Shown: positions 29,242-36,947 of the stretch, in pieces
Numbering within the stretch: position 1 is the first letter of the stretch
Layout: each line of letters opens with the position of its first letter
Origin: Pseudactinotalea suaedae
Lineage (GTDB): Bacteria; Actinomycetota; Actinomycetes; Actinomycetales; Beutenbergiaceae
Assembly: GCF_009733815.1 (NCBI RefSeq)
Contig: NZ_WNXY01000012.1
Coordinates: 111,940-175,939, forward strand
Length of the DNA stretch: 64,000 nt
Direction: 5' to 3'
The notes under the pieces: generated by a model
Told to the model about the DNA's origin: nothing
Seen by the model: the letters and a program-made list of their open reading frames with translations, nothing else
Database searches by the model: none
Program-made: the position numbers and the translations under genes

Positions 29242-29511
29242 ATGCCACGCAAGGACACGCCGTCGTCGATCAAGAACCCCGACATGTACGAAGGGCTCCG
29301 TGACGACGGCGCATCGAAGGAGAAGGCGGCACGGATCTCGAACGCCGCCGCAGCTGAGGGCAAGGGCGCGGTCGGTCACCGCGGCGGCACGGCGGAGAAC
29401 TACGAGGACCGCACCGTCGACGAGCTGCGCGACCGGGCCAAGGAGCTGGGCCTGTCCGGCTACTCGGGCAAGAAGAAGGACGAGCTCATCGACATGCTTC
29501 GCAACCACTAG
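29242..29511 (+). CDS. DUF7218/Rho N-terminal (SAP-like) domain protein
   Basis: This 89-aa basic/acidic small protein begins RKDTPSSIKNPDMYEGLRDDG and has ARISNAAA. Its C-terminal half, DRTVDELRDRAKELGLSGYSGKKKDELIDMLRNH, is a helix-extension-helix of the Rho-N/SAP type that binds nucleic acid. Such plasmid-stabilisation-like proteins are common in actinobacterial stress clusters. AAGGAGA precedes ATG 29242. Confidence 0.88.
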   Translation: MPRKDTPSSIKNPDMYEGLRDDGASKEKAARISNAAAAEGKGAVGHRGGTAENYEDRTVDELRDRAKELGLSGYSGKKKDELIDMLRNH

Positions 29512-29549
29512 CCGGGCGTAGCGACCGGCACGAGCTGAGGAGGACCACC

Positions 29550-29720
29550 GTGTCACAGGAGAACACGCACGACGACGGGCGCGAGCCAGAGGCCGAGCCG
29601 TCACAGCCCGAGCATCCCAGCCAGGCCGAGGGCGAGGACCCGGACGAGCCGAGCACGCACATCGACCCTCCGGCGCACGGGCACCCGTCCCAGGCCGAGG
29701 GTGAGGACGGCAGCGCCTAG
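29550..29720 (+). CDS. Small acidic protein with a repeated PSQAEGED motif
   Basis: GTG 29550, preceded by GAGGAGG, opens a 56-aa frame ending at TAG 29718. The peptide is Glu/Asp/Pro/His-rich and repeats PSQAEGED twice, at about residues 22 and 47. It has no hydrophobic core, so it is probably disordered. It follows the DUF7218 gene by 38 nt. The good start site and the internal repeat support coding, but no homologue is known to me. Confidence 0.55.
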   Translation: MSQENTHDDGREPEAEPSQPEHPSQAEGEDPDEPSTHIDPPAHGHPSQAEGEDGSA

Positions 29721-29828
29721 CTCGACCCGCGCGGGCGCACCCACGCCTGCGCCCGCGAGTGCGGCAGCTGGGCGGGGCCGGCGAGGCCGGGTCCCGGCAA
29801 GGGCCGGGTCCCGGCAGAGGCCGGCGGA

Positions 29829-30944
29829 TCAGCGGCGGCCGCCCGGCTCCTGGCCGCTGGTCACCCTGACGGCGTCGGCGACGACGTCGGCCAGGTTTCC
29901 CGTGCGCTCCCAGGTCTGCCGCTGGCGGTCGGCGCCGGTGCCGCGCGAGCGCAGCAGGTCCAGCGCCTCGGTCACGGCGAGCTCGTCGCCGCACTCGCGC
30001 AGAGCCGGCTGCACGTGCTCGAGCAGCTCCTGCACCACCTCGTGCGCGGGGCGCGGCGTGGCGGTCGCCGGGTCCAGCAGGTTCCCACCGAGGCCGGCGC
30101 GGGAGGCCTGCCAGTTCGCCAGCCGGAGCAGTGACACGGGCACCGGCGGCGCAGCCTTGCCCTCGGCCCACTCGGCGGCAGCCGTCATGACCATGGCGCG
30201 CGCGAGGCCCGCGATGAGCACGGCGTCAGCCGGGTCCAGGCAGACGTCGGCGACGCGCAGCTCGACGGTCGGGTACCGCTGCGAGACGCGGGCGTCGGCG
30301 TAGATCATGCCGACGTCGAGCACGGTGTCCGTGGCCACCATGCTGGCGACGAGCTCGTCGTAGGCACGCGCAGAGCCGAAGAGCTCGGTCGGACCCGCGG
30401 TGGGCCAGCGCGCCTGCGCCTGGGTGCGGAACGAGGCATACGCGGTGTCCTTGCCCTGCCAGAACGGGGAGTTGGCGCTCAACGCGATCAGGATCGGCAG
30501 CCAGGGCCTGATCCGGTCGACGACCGCCACCGCCTCCTCCCGCGACTGGATCGAGACGTGCACGTGGCAGCCGCACGTGAGGTTCTCCGCGGTGGTGATG
30601 CCGAACCGCTCCGTCATCGTGTGGAACCGCTCGTTGTCCGTGGTTCGCGGTTCGACCGGGACCGGCGACGTGCCCAGGGCCGCCACCTGTGCGCCGTTGC
30701 GCCGGGCAGCCTCGATCGCCGTGCGGCGCTGAGCGCGCAGGTCCTCAGCGAGCGCGGCGAGGTCGGTGTGCGGTGCCGTACCCGTCTCGATCTGCTGACG
30801 CTGCAGCTCCTTCTCGAGCGCACCCGCGGACTCGTCGTCCGCGCTGGCTTCTGCGGTTCGTAGCACCTGGCTCGCGAGCGACAGCGCGCGCCCGCTGCCG
30901 CTCTCGACGATCAGCAGCTCTTCCTCGACTCCCAGGCTCCGCAT
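29829..30944 (-). CDS. Glutamate--cysteine ligase family 2 (YbdK-type carboxylate-amine ligase)
   Basis: The 371-aa enzyme begins MRSLGVEEELLIVESGSGRAL, with a family EEE metal/ATP site, then QQIETGTAP and AENLTCGCHVHVSI, followed by NSPFWQG and VELRVADVC. These are GCS2 family signatures. YbdK-type proteins have weak gamma-glutamylcysteine synthetase activity, and several actinobacterial members are thought to act on other amines. In Mycobacteriales/Propionibacteriales that lack glutathione the role is uncertain. ATG 30944 is preferred over 30992 because the canonical N-terminus starts there. Confidence 0.92.
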   Translation of the reverse strand: MRSLGVEEELLIVESGSGRALSLASQVLRTAEASADDESAGALEKELQRQQIETGTAPHTDLAALAEDLRAQRRTAIEAARRNGAQVAALGTSPVPVEPRTTDNERFHTMTERFGITTAENLTCGCHVHVSIQSREEAVAVVDRIRPWLPILIALSANSPFWQGKDTAYASFRTQAQARWPTAGPTELFGSARAYDELVASMVATDTVLDVGMIYADARVSQRYPTVELRVADVCLDPADAVLIAGLARAMVMTAAAEWAEGKAAPPVPVSLLRLANWQASRAGLGGNLLDPATATPRPAHEVVQELLEHVQPALRECGDELAVTEALDLLRSRGTGADRQRQTWERTGNLADVVADAVRVTSGQEPGGRR

Positions 30945-31019
30945 CGCGCCAGTCTGCAGCACCGACTCACGACCAGCGAAACCGGGGCTCAAGACCGGAC
31001 GGCGCCGCCGAGAACCGGC

Positions 31020-31250
31020 CTAGCCGGGAACGCTGCTCGGGTCGTTTCCTGGCGCCACCGTGTTCTTGGCGCGGATCTTGCCGTCCTCGCCGTGGATGAC
31101 GAGCTCGCCGCCGCCGGTGGCGGCGCACCGGTCCCGCGCCGCCGCGATCGCATCCGCCTGGGTGGTGTGCGTCGATCTCCGATCGGAGCTCTTGTCCCCG
31201 GTCGCGATCCACCGACCGCTGCCATCGGGATGGACAAACTGATCGGCCAT
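31020..31250 (-). CDS. DUF2188 domain-containing protein
   Basis: The 76-aa protein MADQFVHPDGSGRWIATGDKSS...AIAAARDRCAATGGGELVIHGEDGKIRAKNTV matches the DUF2188 pattern: a small beta-beta-alpha domain with GELVIHGEDGKI. This family is usually expressed in stress or stationary phase. A SigB-type promoter is visible upstream (31287-31312). The ATG is preceded by AGGACGTGAG. Confidence 0.88.
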   Translation of the reverse strand: MADQFVHPDGSGRWIATGDKSSDRRSTHTTQADAIAAARDRCAATGGGELVIHGEDGKIRAKNTVAPGNDPSSVPG

Positions 31251-31286
31251 CTCACGTCCTTCTCGCGCTGGGCATGTCCCCTCCCG

Positions 31287-31312
31287 GTACCCCGGACCGC
31301 CGCATGACAAAC
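31287..31312 (-). promoter_or_regulatory. SigB/SigF-type promoter for DUF2188
   Basis: On the minus strand GTTT (31312-31309) and GGGTAC (31292-31287) are separated by 16 nt. The form GTTT-N14-16-GGGTAY is the consensus of general-stress sigma factors of the SigB/SigF group. The DUF2188 ATG is 37 nt downstream of the -10. A sigma of that family lies 3 kb away. Confidence 0.75.
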
Positions 31313-31384
31313 GTACGGGCGTGCGGATCCGACCGACGCGAGCGGCCACCGCGTGCACCCGGCTCGACACCAGGACACGTCTCC

Positions 31385-32572
31385 TCAGGGCCTGAAGACG
31401 GCCTTCACCATGCCGTCGCCCTTGTCCTGGAACGTCTTGTACGCCTGCGGCGCCTCCTCGAGCGGGAGGTGGTGCGTGGCGAAGGACTCCACGCCCAGGA
31501 CGTCCTCGTCCTGCTGGAGCAGCGCGAAGATGTCGTCGCTCCAGCGCCGGACGTTCGCCTGTCCCATGCGCAGCTGCACCTGCTTGTCGAAGAGCTGCAT
31601 CATCGGCATCGGGTCGGCGGCACCGCCGTACACGCCCACCAGCGAGATGGTGCCACCTCGTCGGACGCACTCGATGGCCTGGTACAGGGCCTCCAGCCGG
31701 TCGACACCGGCGTTCTGCATGATTGCGGCCCGCGCAGCCTTGGGAAGGATCCCCAGCGACTTCTGCATCACCTCGGCGACCGGCGAGCCGTGCGCCTCCA
31801 TGCCGACGGCGTCGATCACCGCATCCGCACCGCGGCCGCTGGTGAGCTCACGGATCTTCTCCGGAAGGTTGTCGGAGCCGAGCTCGTCGATGTTGATCGT
31901 GGCCGCACCGCGCCGCGCCGTGCGCTCGAGCCGCTCCGGGACGCGGTCGACGACGATGACCTCGCAGCCGCGGTGCAGAGCCACCCGCGCGGCCATGTCA
32001 CCGATCGGGCCCGCGCCGAGCACGAGCACCGAGTCGCCGGCGGCGACGTCTGCGTACTCGACCCCCTGCCACGCCGTCGGCAGCACGTCCGAGAGGTAGA
32101 GGAACCGGTCGTCCGGCGGCCCTTCGGGGACGACGATCGGCAACGTGTCCGCGAACGGGACCCGCATCGCCTCCGCCTGCCCACCCGGGACCTGGCCGTA
32201 GAGCTTGCTGTAGCCGAAGAGGCTGGCCCCTGTGCCCTGCTCGCGGTTCTGCGTGGTCTCGCACTGGCTGTGCAGGCCGCGTGAGCACATCCAGCACGTC
32301 CCGCAGCTGATGTTGAAGGGCACCACCACCCGGTCGCCGACTCGCAGCTGGTGCACATCGGCGCCGACCTGCTCGACGATCCCCATCGGCTCGTGCCCGA
32401 CGACGTCGCCCGGGGTCATGAACGGCGTGAAGGGGTCGTACAGGTGCAGATCGGAGCCGCACAGCCCGGTCGAGGTGATCCGGACGACGGCGTCGGTCGG
32501 CTCCTCGATCCGCGGGTCCGGCACGTCGACCACCTGCATGTCGCGTCGTCCTTGCCAGGTCACGGCTCTCAT
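31385..32572 (-). CDS. Zinc-dependent alcohol dehydrogenase (MDR family, formaldehyde dehydrogenase-like)
   Basis: This 395-aa protein has TGLCGSDLHLY with the catalytic Cys, GHEPMGIVEQVG, the structural-zinc cysteines in ISCGTCWMCSRGLHSQCE, and VLVLGAGPIGDMA for NAD(P). The two zinc sites and length fit the glutathione-independent formaldehyde/alcohol dehydrogenase subgroup. ATG 32572 follows CGAGGAGAACAC. It lies 57 nt after the CDGSH gene and may be in the same unit. It could oxidise toxic aldehydes under stress, but the substrate is unknown. Confidence 0.92.
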   Translation of the reverse strand: MRAVTWQGRRDMQVVDVPDPRIEEPTDAVVRITSTGLCGSDLHLYDPFTPFMTPGDVVGHEPMGIVEQVGADVHQLRVGDRVVVPFNISCGTCWMCSRGLHSQCETTQNREQGTGASLFGYSKLYGQVPGGQAEAMRVPFADTLPIVVPEGPPDDRFLYLSDVLPTAWQGVEYADVAAGDSVLVLGAGPIGDMAARVALHRGCEVIVVDRVPERLERTARRGAATINIDELGSDNLPEKIRELTSGRGADAVIDAVGMEAHGSPVAEVMQKSLGILPKAARAAIMQNAGVDRLEALYQAIECVRRGGTISLVGVYGGAADPMPMMQLFDKQVQLRMGQANVRRWSDDIFALLQQDEDVLGVESFATHHLPLEEAPQAYKTFQDKGDGMVKAVFRP

Positions 32573-32629
32573 GTGTTCTCCTCGTCTCGGTCCGGCATGT
32601 GTCGCTTCGGAAACCCTGACGGCGGGAGC

Positions 32630-32827
32630 TCAGTCCGCCTGAAACCCTGCAGCCCTGTGCGTGCCGTCGCAGAAGGGCTTGATGGTGGACAGGCCGCAAC
32701 GGCACAGGGCGATGGTGCGGCGCTTGCGCTCGATCGGTTCGCCGTCGGCGGAGACCAGGTCGATGTCACCACGCACCACGAGCGGTCCGTCGGGGTAGGA
32801 CGTGATGGTCGCCCGCTGCTCACGCAT
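32630..32827 (-). CDS. CDGSH iron-sulfur domain-containing protein
   Basis: The 65-aa protein carries CRCGLSTIKPFCDGTH, the C-x-C-x..-C-x3-H [2Fe-2S] binding motif of the CDGSH (mitoNEET) family, with a WYH-like DGTHRAAGF. It is redox-active or can transfer Fe-S clusters. Its ATG shares one base with the upstream stop (TGATG), so translation is coupled to the iron redox enzyme, a recurrent actinobacterial pair. A longer start at 32908 would lie inside the neighbouring gene. Confidence 0.9.
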   Translation of the reverse strand: MREQRATITSYPDGPLVVRGDIDLVSADGEPIERKRRTIALCRCGLSTIKPFCDGTHRAAGFQAD

Positions 32828-33858
32828 CAACGGCTCCTGAGCGAGGAGCGGCCGTCCGCCCAGGCGTCCAGCATCTCTTGCGCCAGCCACCCGTCCACGG
32901 TCAGGCATGCAGCAGCACCGAACATGATGTCGGGGAGCAGGTCGGGCCGGTCCTCCGCAAGGGCACCGGCGAGGTCGCGAGCCGCGATCTGCTCGTGGAC
33001 CGCATCGGCCTCGACGTGCTCGTCGAAGTAGTCGGTGACGTCCTCACCGAACCCGAGACGGCGCAGCCCTTCGGCGTAGAAGCGGTTGGGGATCGACGAC
33101 GTCATCTCGAACGCGGCGAGGTGCCCGACGATCGCGCCGACGAGCCGCCGGTTGAGCCCGAACATCGACATCATGTTGAGCGAGGCGAGCGTCAGCGCCG
33201 GGACGTCGTCGACGTACGCGCCGTAGGTGTCCTCGAGCCCGGCGCCTCGCATCGCGGCCGCGAAGATGGTCGCGTGGACACGGTCGGGTCGGCCACCGCC
33301 GTACTCGTCCGCCTGGATCTCGACCAGGGCCGCCTTGGCGCGACCGTGAAGACGCGGGATGGCCCAGGAGTGCGGATCCGCCTCCCGCAGCGTGTAGATC
33401 GACCGCTGCATGAGGAGCTCGCGGACCTGCTCCGCGGTGGCCTTCTTCGCCACGAACCTCGACAGGCTCGGTCCCGAGACGTCGTCGGTCAGGGCGAACA
33501 GCGCGCGGGCGACGGCGTCGACGGTCGCCTCCGGCAGCTCTGGCGCGGGCACCGCGCTGCGGAGGGCGTGCTCGAAGGCGCTCTCGAGGCGGCGGCGGAC
33601 GCCGATCAGCTCCCCGTCCCACTCGAGGTCGGCGTCGAGCTGCGCGAGCGAACCGTAGGAGGAGGCGTAGAGGATGAACAAGGCGAGCTGGACGTCGTCG
33701 TCCCTGACGATGTCCACGGCCTGGTCGAGCGCATGGGTGGCGACGGCCATGAGGTCGGTGGCTCCGCCGTCACCCGACAGTCGCCCGATCACCTTCTCGC
33801 TCAAGGGTCCGCGGGGGGCTGGCAGAGTGCGACCGCGGGGGTGCGCCGCTAGCGTCAA
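32827..33858 (-). CDS. Iron-containing redox enzyme family protein (heme-oxygenase-like fold)
   Basis: The 343-aa protein has LPAPRGPLSEKV near the start and EIQADEYGGGRPDRVHATIF. Later it has HLAAFEMTSSIPNRFYAEGLRR and DYFDEHVEADAVHEQIA. The E, E, H and H residues in these blocks match metal-ligand positions of the diiron HDO/PqqC-TenA-like group. It would perform an oxygen-dependent reaction on an unknown substrate. It starts at TTG 33858 behind GGAG at 6 nt, an unusual but well-supported start. It is coupled to the CDGSH protein. A divergent copy lies at 27169. Confidence 0.85.
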   Translation of the reverse strand: MTLAAHPRGRTLPAPRGPLSEKVIGRLSGDGGATDLMAVATHALDQAVDIVRDDDVQLALFILYASSYGSLAQLDADLEWDGELIGVRRRLESAFEHALRSAVPAPELPEATVDAVARALFALTDDVSGPSLSRFVAKKATAEQVRELLMQRSIYTLREADPHSWAIPRLHGRAKAALVEIQADEYGGGRPDRVHATIFAAAMRGAGLEDTYGAYVDDVPALTLASLNMMSMFGLNRRLVGAIVGHLAAFEMTSSIPNRFYAEGLRRLGFGEDVTDYFDEHVEADAVHEQIAARDLAGALAEDRPDLLPDIMFGAAACLTVDGWLAQEMLDAWADGRSSLRSR

Positions 33859-33909
33859 GAACGTCTCCGATCGATGAGAAACACCAGTTACATGCGGGCC
33901 GGGCGCAGC

Positions 33910-34212
33910 TCAGTCGCCCGGCCACTCCCCTGTCCACCGTTCGAAGGCGCGTGCGCCGGCGCGAGAGACGACCGCTCGGACGGCGGCGAAGATGGCACCC
34001 TGCACCAGCGCACCGACGACCACCTCTTTCCAGCTGTACTCGGACTGCAGGGCTTGGGGTGGGTCGTCGTGGTCACCTGGCAGAGCGCGCTTCCACACCT
34101 GCTGGAAGATCTGTCCGGCGACCAGGCCCGCCACCAGGCTGGCCACGAGCCCGAACGGCTGGTAGAGAAGCTTCGCTGACGTGTTCGAGGGCTTCTCATG
34201 ACGTCTGGGCAT
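33910..34212 (-). CDS. DUF4235 domain-containing membrane protein
   Basis: This 100-aa protein has two predicted hydrophobic segments: LLYQPFGLVASLVAGLVAGQIF (residues 15-36) and VVVGALVQGAIFAAVRAVVS. That is the DUF4235 pattern. It also has a short WKRALPGDHDDPP loop and a polar C-terminus. The function is unknown; family members often sit in stress regulons. A GTGT-N16-GGGTAC promoter precedes it (34280-34305). Confidence 0.88.
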   Translation of the reverse strand: MPRRHEKPSNTSAKLLYQPFGLVASLVAGLVAGQIFQQVWKRALPGDHDDPPQALQSEYSWKEVVVGALVQGAIFAAVRAVVSRAGARAFERWTGEWPGD

Positions 34213-34279
34213 CGGTCTTCCTCATCTCGCTCGGTTCCGGTCCTCGACGGCGCGTGCCGCGCGCAGGCCCGGGATACCG

Positions 34280-34305
34280 GTACCCAGACGGACGTCTGTT
34301 CACAC
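34280..34305 (-). promoter_or_regulatory. SigB/SigF-type promoter for DUF4235
   Basis: Reading the minus strand, GTGT (34305-34302) and GGGTAC (34285-34280) are 16 nt apart, matching the stress-sigma consensus except T to G at the second T of GTTT. The DUF4235 start is 68 nt downstream. The -10 region is part of the near-palindrome GGGATACCGGTACCC (34271-34285). Confidence 0.6.
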
Positions 34306-34322
34306 ATCCCTGAGCCCGTACG

Positions 34323-34355
34323 GCCCCAGGTGCATGAGGGGCTGCACCCTGGGGC
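34323..34355. repeat. Hairpin upstream of the CsbD gene
   Basis: GCCCCAGGTGCA (34323-34334) pairs with 34343-34355 with one bulged base and an 8-nt loop. It lies about 60 nt before the CsbD start, in the gap between the divergent DUF4235 and CsbD genes. It could be an operator or an mRNA leader structure. Confidence 0.5.
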
Positions 34356-34412
34356 ACCGGTGGGGACGGCGGTCTCGCAGCGGGCGGGACCCGATGCCTC
34401 GAGGAGGACCCC

Positions 34413-34616
34413 ATGGGTATGGACGACAAGGTGAAGAACGCCACCCAGGAGGCGGTCGGCAAGGCCAAGAAGGGGGTCGGCGACGCCACCGACAACCGTG
34501 ACTTGCAGGCCGAGGGCGCCGGCGAGGAAGCGGGTGCCAAGGTCAAGAAGGCGGCGGAGGACGTCAAGGACGGCGCGCGCGACGCGGCCGACGACATCCG
34601 CGACGCCACTCGCTGA
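34413..34616 (+). CDS. CsbD family stress-response protein
   Basis: The 67-aa hydrophilic protein MGMDDKVKNATQEAVGKAKKGVGDATDNRDLQAEG has the classical CsbD pattern of K/E/A/G-rich amphipathic stretches. CsbD proteins are general-stress (SigB regulon) products of unknown biochemical role, presumed protective. A GAGGAGG site precedes ATG 34413. It is divergent from DUF4235. No SigB promoter is obvious on this strand. Confidence 0.94.
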   Translation: MGMDDKVKNATQEAVGKAKKGVGDATDNRDLQAEGAGEEAGAKVKKAAEDVKDGARDAADDIRDATR

Positions 34617-34653
34617 CGCGGCCGGCCCCGCCGCGCGAGGAGCGGCGCCAGCC

Positions 34654-35475
34654 TCACCGAGCGGCCGGCACGGTCGAGCTACGGCTGGTGGTCAGCCCCT
34701 CGCGCAGGTGGGCAAAGATGCGGGTGAGCCAACGGCTCACCTGCATCTGGGTCACCCCGAACTCCTCGCCGATCTCGCGTTGCGTTCGATACTCGACGAA
34801 CCGCAGGTGCAGCACGCGGCGGTCACGCTCGCTCAGCTGCTGGAGCAGCGGCGCGAGCAGCGCACGGTCCTCTGCGGAGGCGAGGTGGTCCACGGGATCG
34901 GGAACGAGATCGCCCAGCGTCCGGCCGCCCCCGTCCGCGAGTGGTTGGTCCAGGGACAGCGGGCGGCATCCCCGGACGGCCTGCACGGCCTCGGCGTGCT
35001 CGTCGCGACCGATCCCCAGGTGTTCGTAGATCTCCTGAGAGCTGGGCACCCGCTCAGCGCCGAGCTCGCCGGCCGCGAGCCCGATCCGGTGCTCGAGCTC
35101 CTGGAGCCGTCGCGGCGGGCGGACGACCCAGCTGAGGTCCCGGAAGTACCGCAGCACCTCGCCGCGGATCGTCGGCACGGCATAGCTCAGCAGATCGTGG
35201 TGCAGACTGGGATCGAAGCGATGAACCGCCTTGATGAGCCCTTCGCAGGCGACCTGCTCGAGATCCTCCAACGCGATACCGCGGTTGCGATAGCGCGCAG
35301 CGACCGCTCGCGCGACGCGGATGTTGAGACGGATGATCTCCCGCTGCATCTCTTGCTGCTCGCGCGGATCGGTCGCCCGATAGGCACGCCACGCCAGCTG
35401 CGATGTGAGGTCGGATCGTTCGCCGTGAGAGAGACGGTGCTCGGCTGAAACCAGGCTGTGGGTCGACGTGACCAT
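34654..35475 (-). CDS. RNA polymerase sigma factor, SigB/SigF family
   Basis: This 273-aa protein has region 2 (REIIRLNIRVARAVAARYRNRGIALEDLEQVACEGLIKAVHRFDPSL), with FDP and SYAVPTIRGEVLRYFRD, as in SigF/SigB. Region 3 is PRRLQELEHRI, and region 4 ends RDRRVLHLRFVEYRTQREIGEEFGVTQMQVSRWLTRI. This is the general-stress group that recognises GTTT-N-GGGTA promoters, matching the promoters in this cluster. No RsbW-type anti-sigma kinase is in the window. An imperfect repeat GTGAT-N4-ATCAC lies upstream. Confidence 0.93.
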   Translation of the reverse strand: MVTSTHSLVSAEHRLSHGERSDLTSQLAWRAYRATDPREQQEMQREIIRLNIRVARAVAARYRNRGIALEDLEQVACEGLIKAVHRFDPSLHHDLLSYAVPTIRGEVLRYFRDLSWVVRPPRRLQELEHRIGLAAGELGAERVPSSQEIYEHLGIGRDEHAEAVQAVRGCRPLSLDQPLADGGGRTLGDLVPDPVDHLASAEDRALLAPLLQQLSERDRRVLHLRFVEYRTQREIGEEFGVTQMQVSRWLTRIFAHLREGLTTSRSSTVPAAR

Positions 35476-35681
35476 GGGGCCGACTGCTTCCTCGTTGGCA
35501 GTGGCCCGCCATGGGTTTCAGCGGGGTGATACGGATCACTCTACCGCGCCGGCGGAGCCAGCGACGCCAGTTGCACTCGTCGGACGGCGGACCGAGGGAC
35601 CGTTCAACGGCAAGGGGCTTGAAGCCGATCACCGCGACTCGACTGGTTCGCGATAGCCTTCACCCTTGCATCGTGACCGCT

Positions 35682-35720
35682 CCTGACCCTGGCGGCTCTC
35701 GGTCGCCCCTGACCCTGGCG
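35682..35720 (+). repeat. 13-bp direct repeat upstream of the STAS gene
   Basis: CCTGACCCTGGCG occurs at 35682-35694 and again at 35708-35720, a 26-bp spacing. The second copy ends about 20 nt before the ribosome-binding site of the STAS gene. It could be a tandem binding site, but no regulator is known. Confidence 0.5.
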
Positions 35721-35751
35721 ACGCTCAACGATCTCAGCGTGGAGCCGCCAG

Positions 35752-36216
35752 GTGGATCATGGAGACGACGTCGCCCGCAGCGGGCGTCGAACAGGTACGG
35801 TCACCGTGCTGGCCACCGGCGCAGGTGCGCGGCTGGTGCTGACCGGTGAGGTCGACATCGGCATGAACGCCGAGCTGCACGCCGCCGTGACAGAGCTGGA
35901 ACAGCTCGGGATGCCGGTCGAGGTGCACACCCGGGACGTGACCTACATCGACACCTCGGTCATGGCCATCCTGGCTCGGCTGGCGTCACGGAACGACCAA
36001 CGGATCACCCTGGTCGATCCGCCCGCCCTGGTGCAATTCCTGCTGCTTGTCGCGCAGCTGGAGGATGTCGTCGACATCGTCACGCGCCGCGGCACGCCGT
36101 CCCGGACGGGCGACGGGCTCGACACGGAGCAGGTTCGCCGTGCGAGTCGTTGCACGTGCTCGTTCTGCAGCTCGCAGCCGAGACGCGCAGCATCGACGCC
36201 TCCCTCGCTGTCGTGA
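35752..36216 (+). CDS. STAS domain protein (anti-anti-sigma factor)
   Basis: The 154-aa protein reads LVLTGEVDIGMNAELHAAVTEL then RDVTYIDTSVMAILARLASRN. The DTSVMAI serine/threonine site is where SpoIIAA/RsbV proteins are phosphorylated by an anti-sigma kinase. The core of about 105 residues is followed by a Cys/Ser/Arg-rich tail of 40 residues (residues 110-154) that does not look like STAS. It starts at GTG 35752 behind GGAG at 7 nt. It neighbours the SigB-like sigma and GAF-ANTAR genes, suggesting one partner-switching network. Confidence 0.85.
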   Translation: MDHGDDVARSGRRTGTVTVLATGAGARLVLTGEVDIGMNAELHAAVTELEQLGMPVEVHTRDVTYIDTSVMAILARLASRNDQRITLVDPPALVQFLLLVAQLEDVVDIVTRRGTPSRTGDGLDTEQVRRASRCTCSFCSSQPRRAASTPPSLS

Positions 36217-36248
36217 ACGCGCCCGCCCGAGCCGGCTGATCGCGGCGG

Positions 36249-36947
36249 TCACAGCCGAAGGCCGAGGTGCACGATGCCGTGCGCGACATCGATGACCTTG
36301 ACGTTGTGCGTACGTGCATGGCTGCGGATGCGCTCGAACGCGACAACCACGTCCGTCCCATGAGCCTCCGCCAAGATCCCCTTCGCCTGCTCGATCAGGA
36401 CCCGGCTCTCGAGCGCACGGCGTAGCTGGGCGTTCACGAGCGACTGCTCGTCCAGCGACTCGGACTGCATCAAGAAGCTGGTGGCGAGGTTGGCCAGCAG
36501 CTGCGCGGCGACCAGGTCGTCCGGCTCCCACTCGCGCACCTCAGCGTGGTAAAGGTTGAGCGCCCCGACGACCCGGCCGCTGAGCGCCATCGGCAACCCC
36601 ACGACCGCTCGCATCCCGAGGCGATGCGCCACACGCCGGTACTCGGGCCAGCGGGTCTCGGCCTCGAGATCCGCGACCGCGACGATGCCCCCGGTGCTGT
36701 AAGCCTCGGCGCCGGGGCCGACCTGCGTCACCTCCTGATGGCGCTCGAGGTCTTCCAGGTGCGCGGGGATCGTGGTGACGGCGCGTAGCCTGCCTTCCTC
36801 CGCGACTGTGACGCCGCTCCCCGTCAAGAACAACAGCTCGGTCAGGCGGAGGGCGAGATCTTGGAGCACGTCGTGGACGTCGTAGTCGCTGACGAGCTTC
36901 TCGGTGAACGCCAACGTCGTCGCGACGAAGGAACGTTGGTCATACAT
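36249..36947 (-). CDS. GAF and ANTAR domain-containing RNA-binding regulator
   Basis: The 232-aa protein has an N-terminal GAF fold (residues 1-165, with GGIVAVADLEAETRWPEY and LGMRAVVGLPMALSGRVVGALNLYH). The C-terminal ANTAR is QLRRALESRVLIEQAKGILAEAHGTDVVVAFERIRSHARTHN. ANTAR binds two-hexaloop RNA hairpins to antiterminate transcription; the sensor ligand is unknown. It starts at ATG 36947 with AGGA upstream, and converges with the STAS gene. Confidence 0.93.
   Translation of the reverse strand: MYDQRSFVATTLAFTEKLVSDYDVHDVLQDLALRLTELLFLTGSGVTVAEEGRLRAVTTIPAHLEDLERHQEVTQVGPGAEAYSTGGIVAVADLEAETRWPEYRRVAHRLGMRAVVGLPMALSGRVVGALNLYHAEVREWEPDDLVAAQLLANLATSFLMQSESLDEQSLVNAQLRRALESRVLIEQAKGILAEAHGTDVVVAFERIRSHARTHNVKVIDVAHGIVHLGLRL

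Noticed and set aside
35526..35539. GTGAT-N4-ATCAC element upstream of the stress sigma gene as an operator
   Set aside because: Five-base arms are too short to separate from chance; noted only in the sigma entry.
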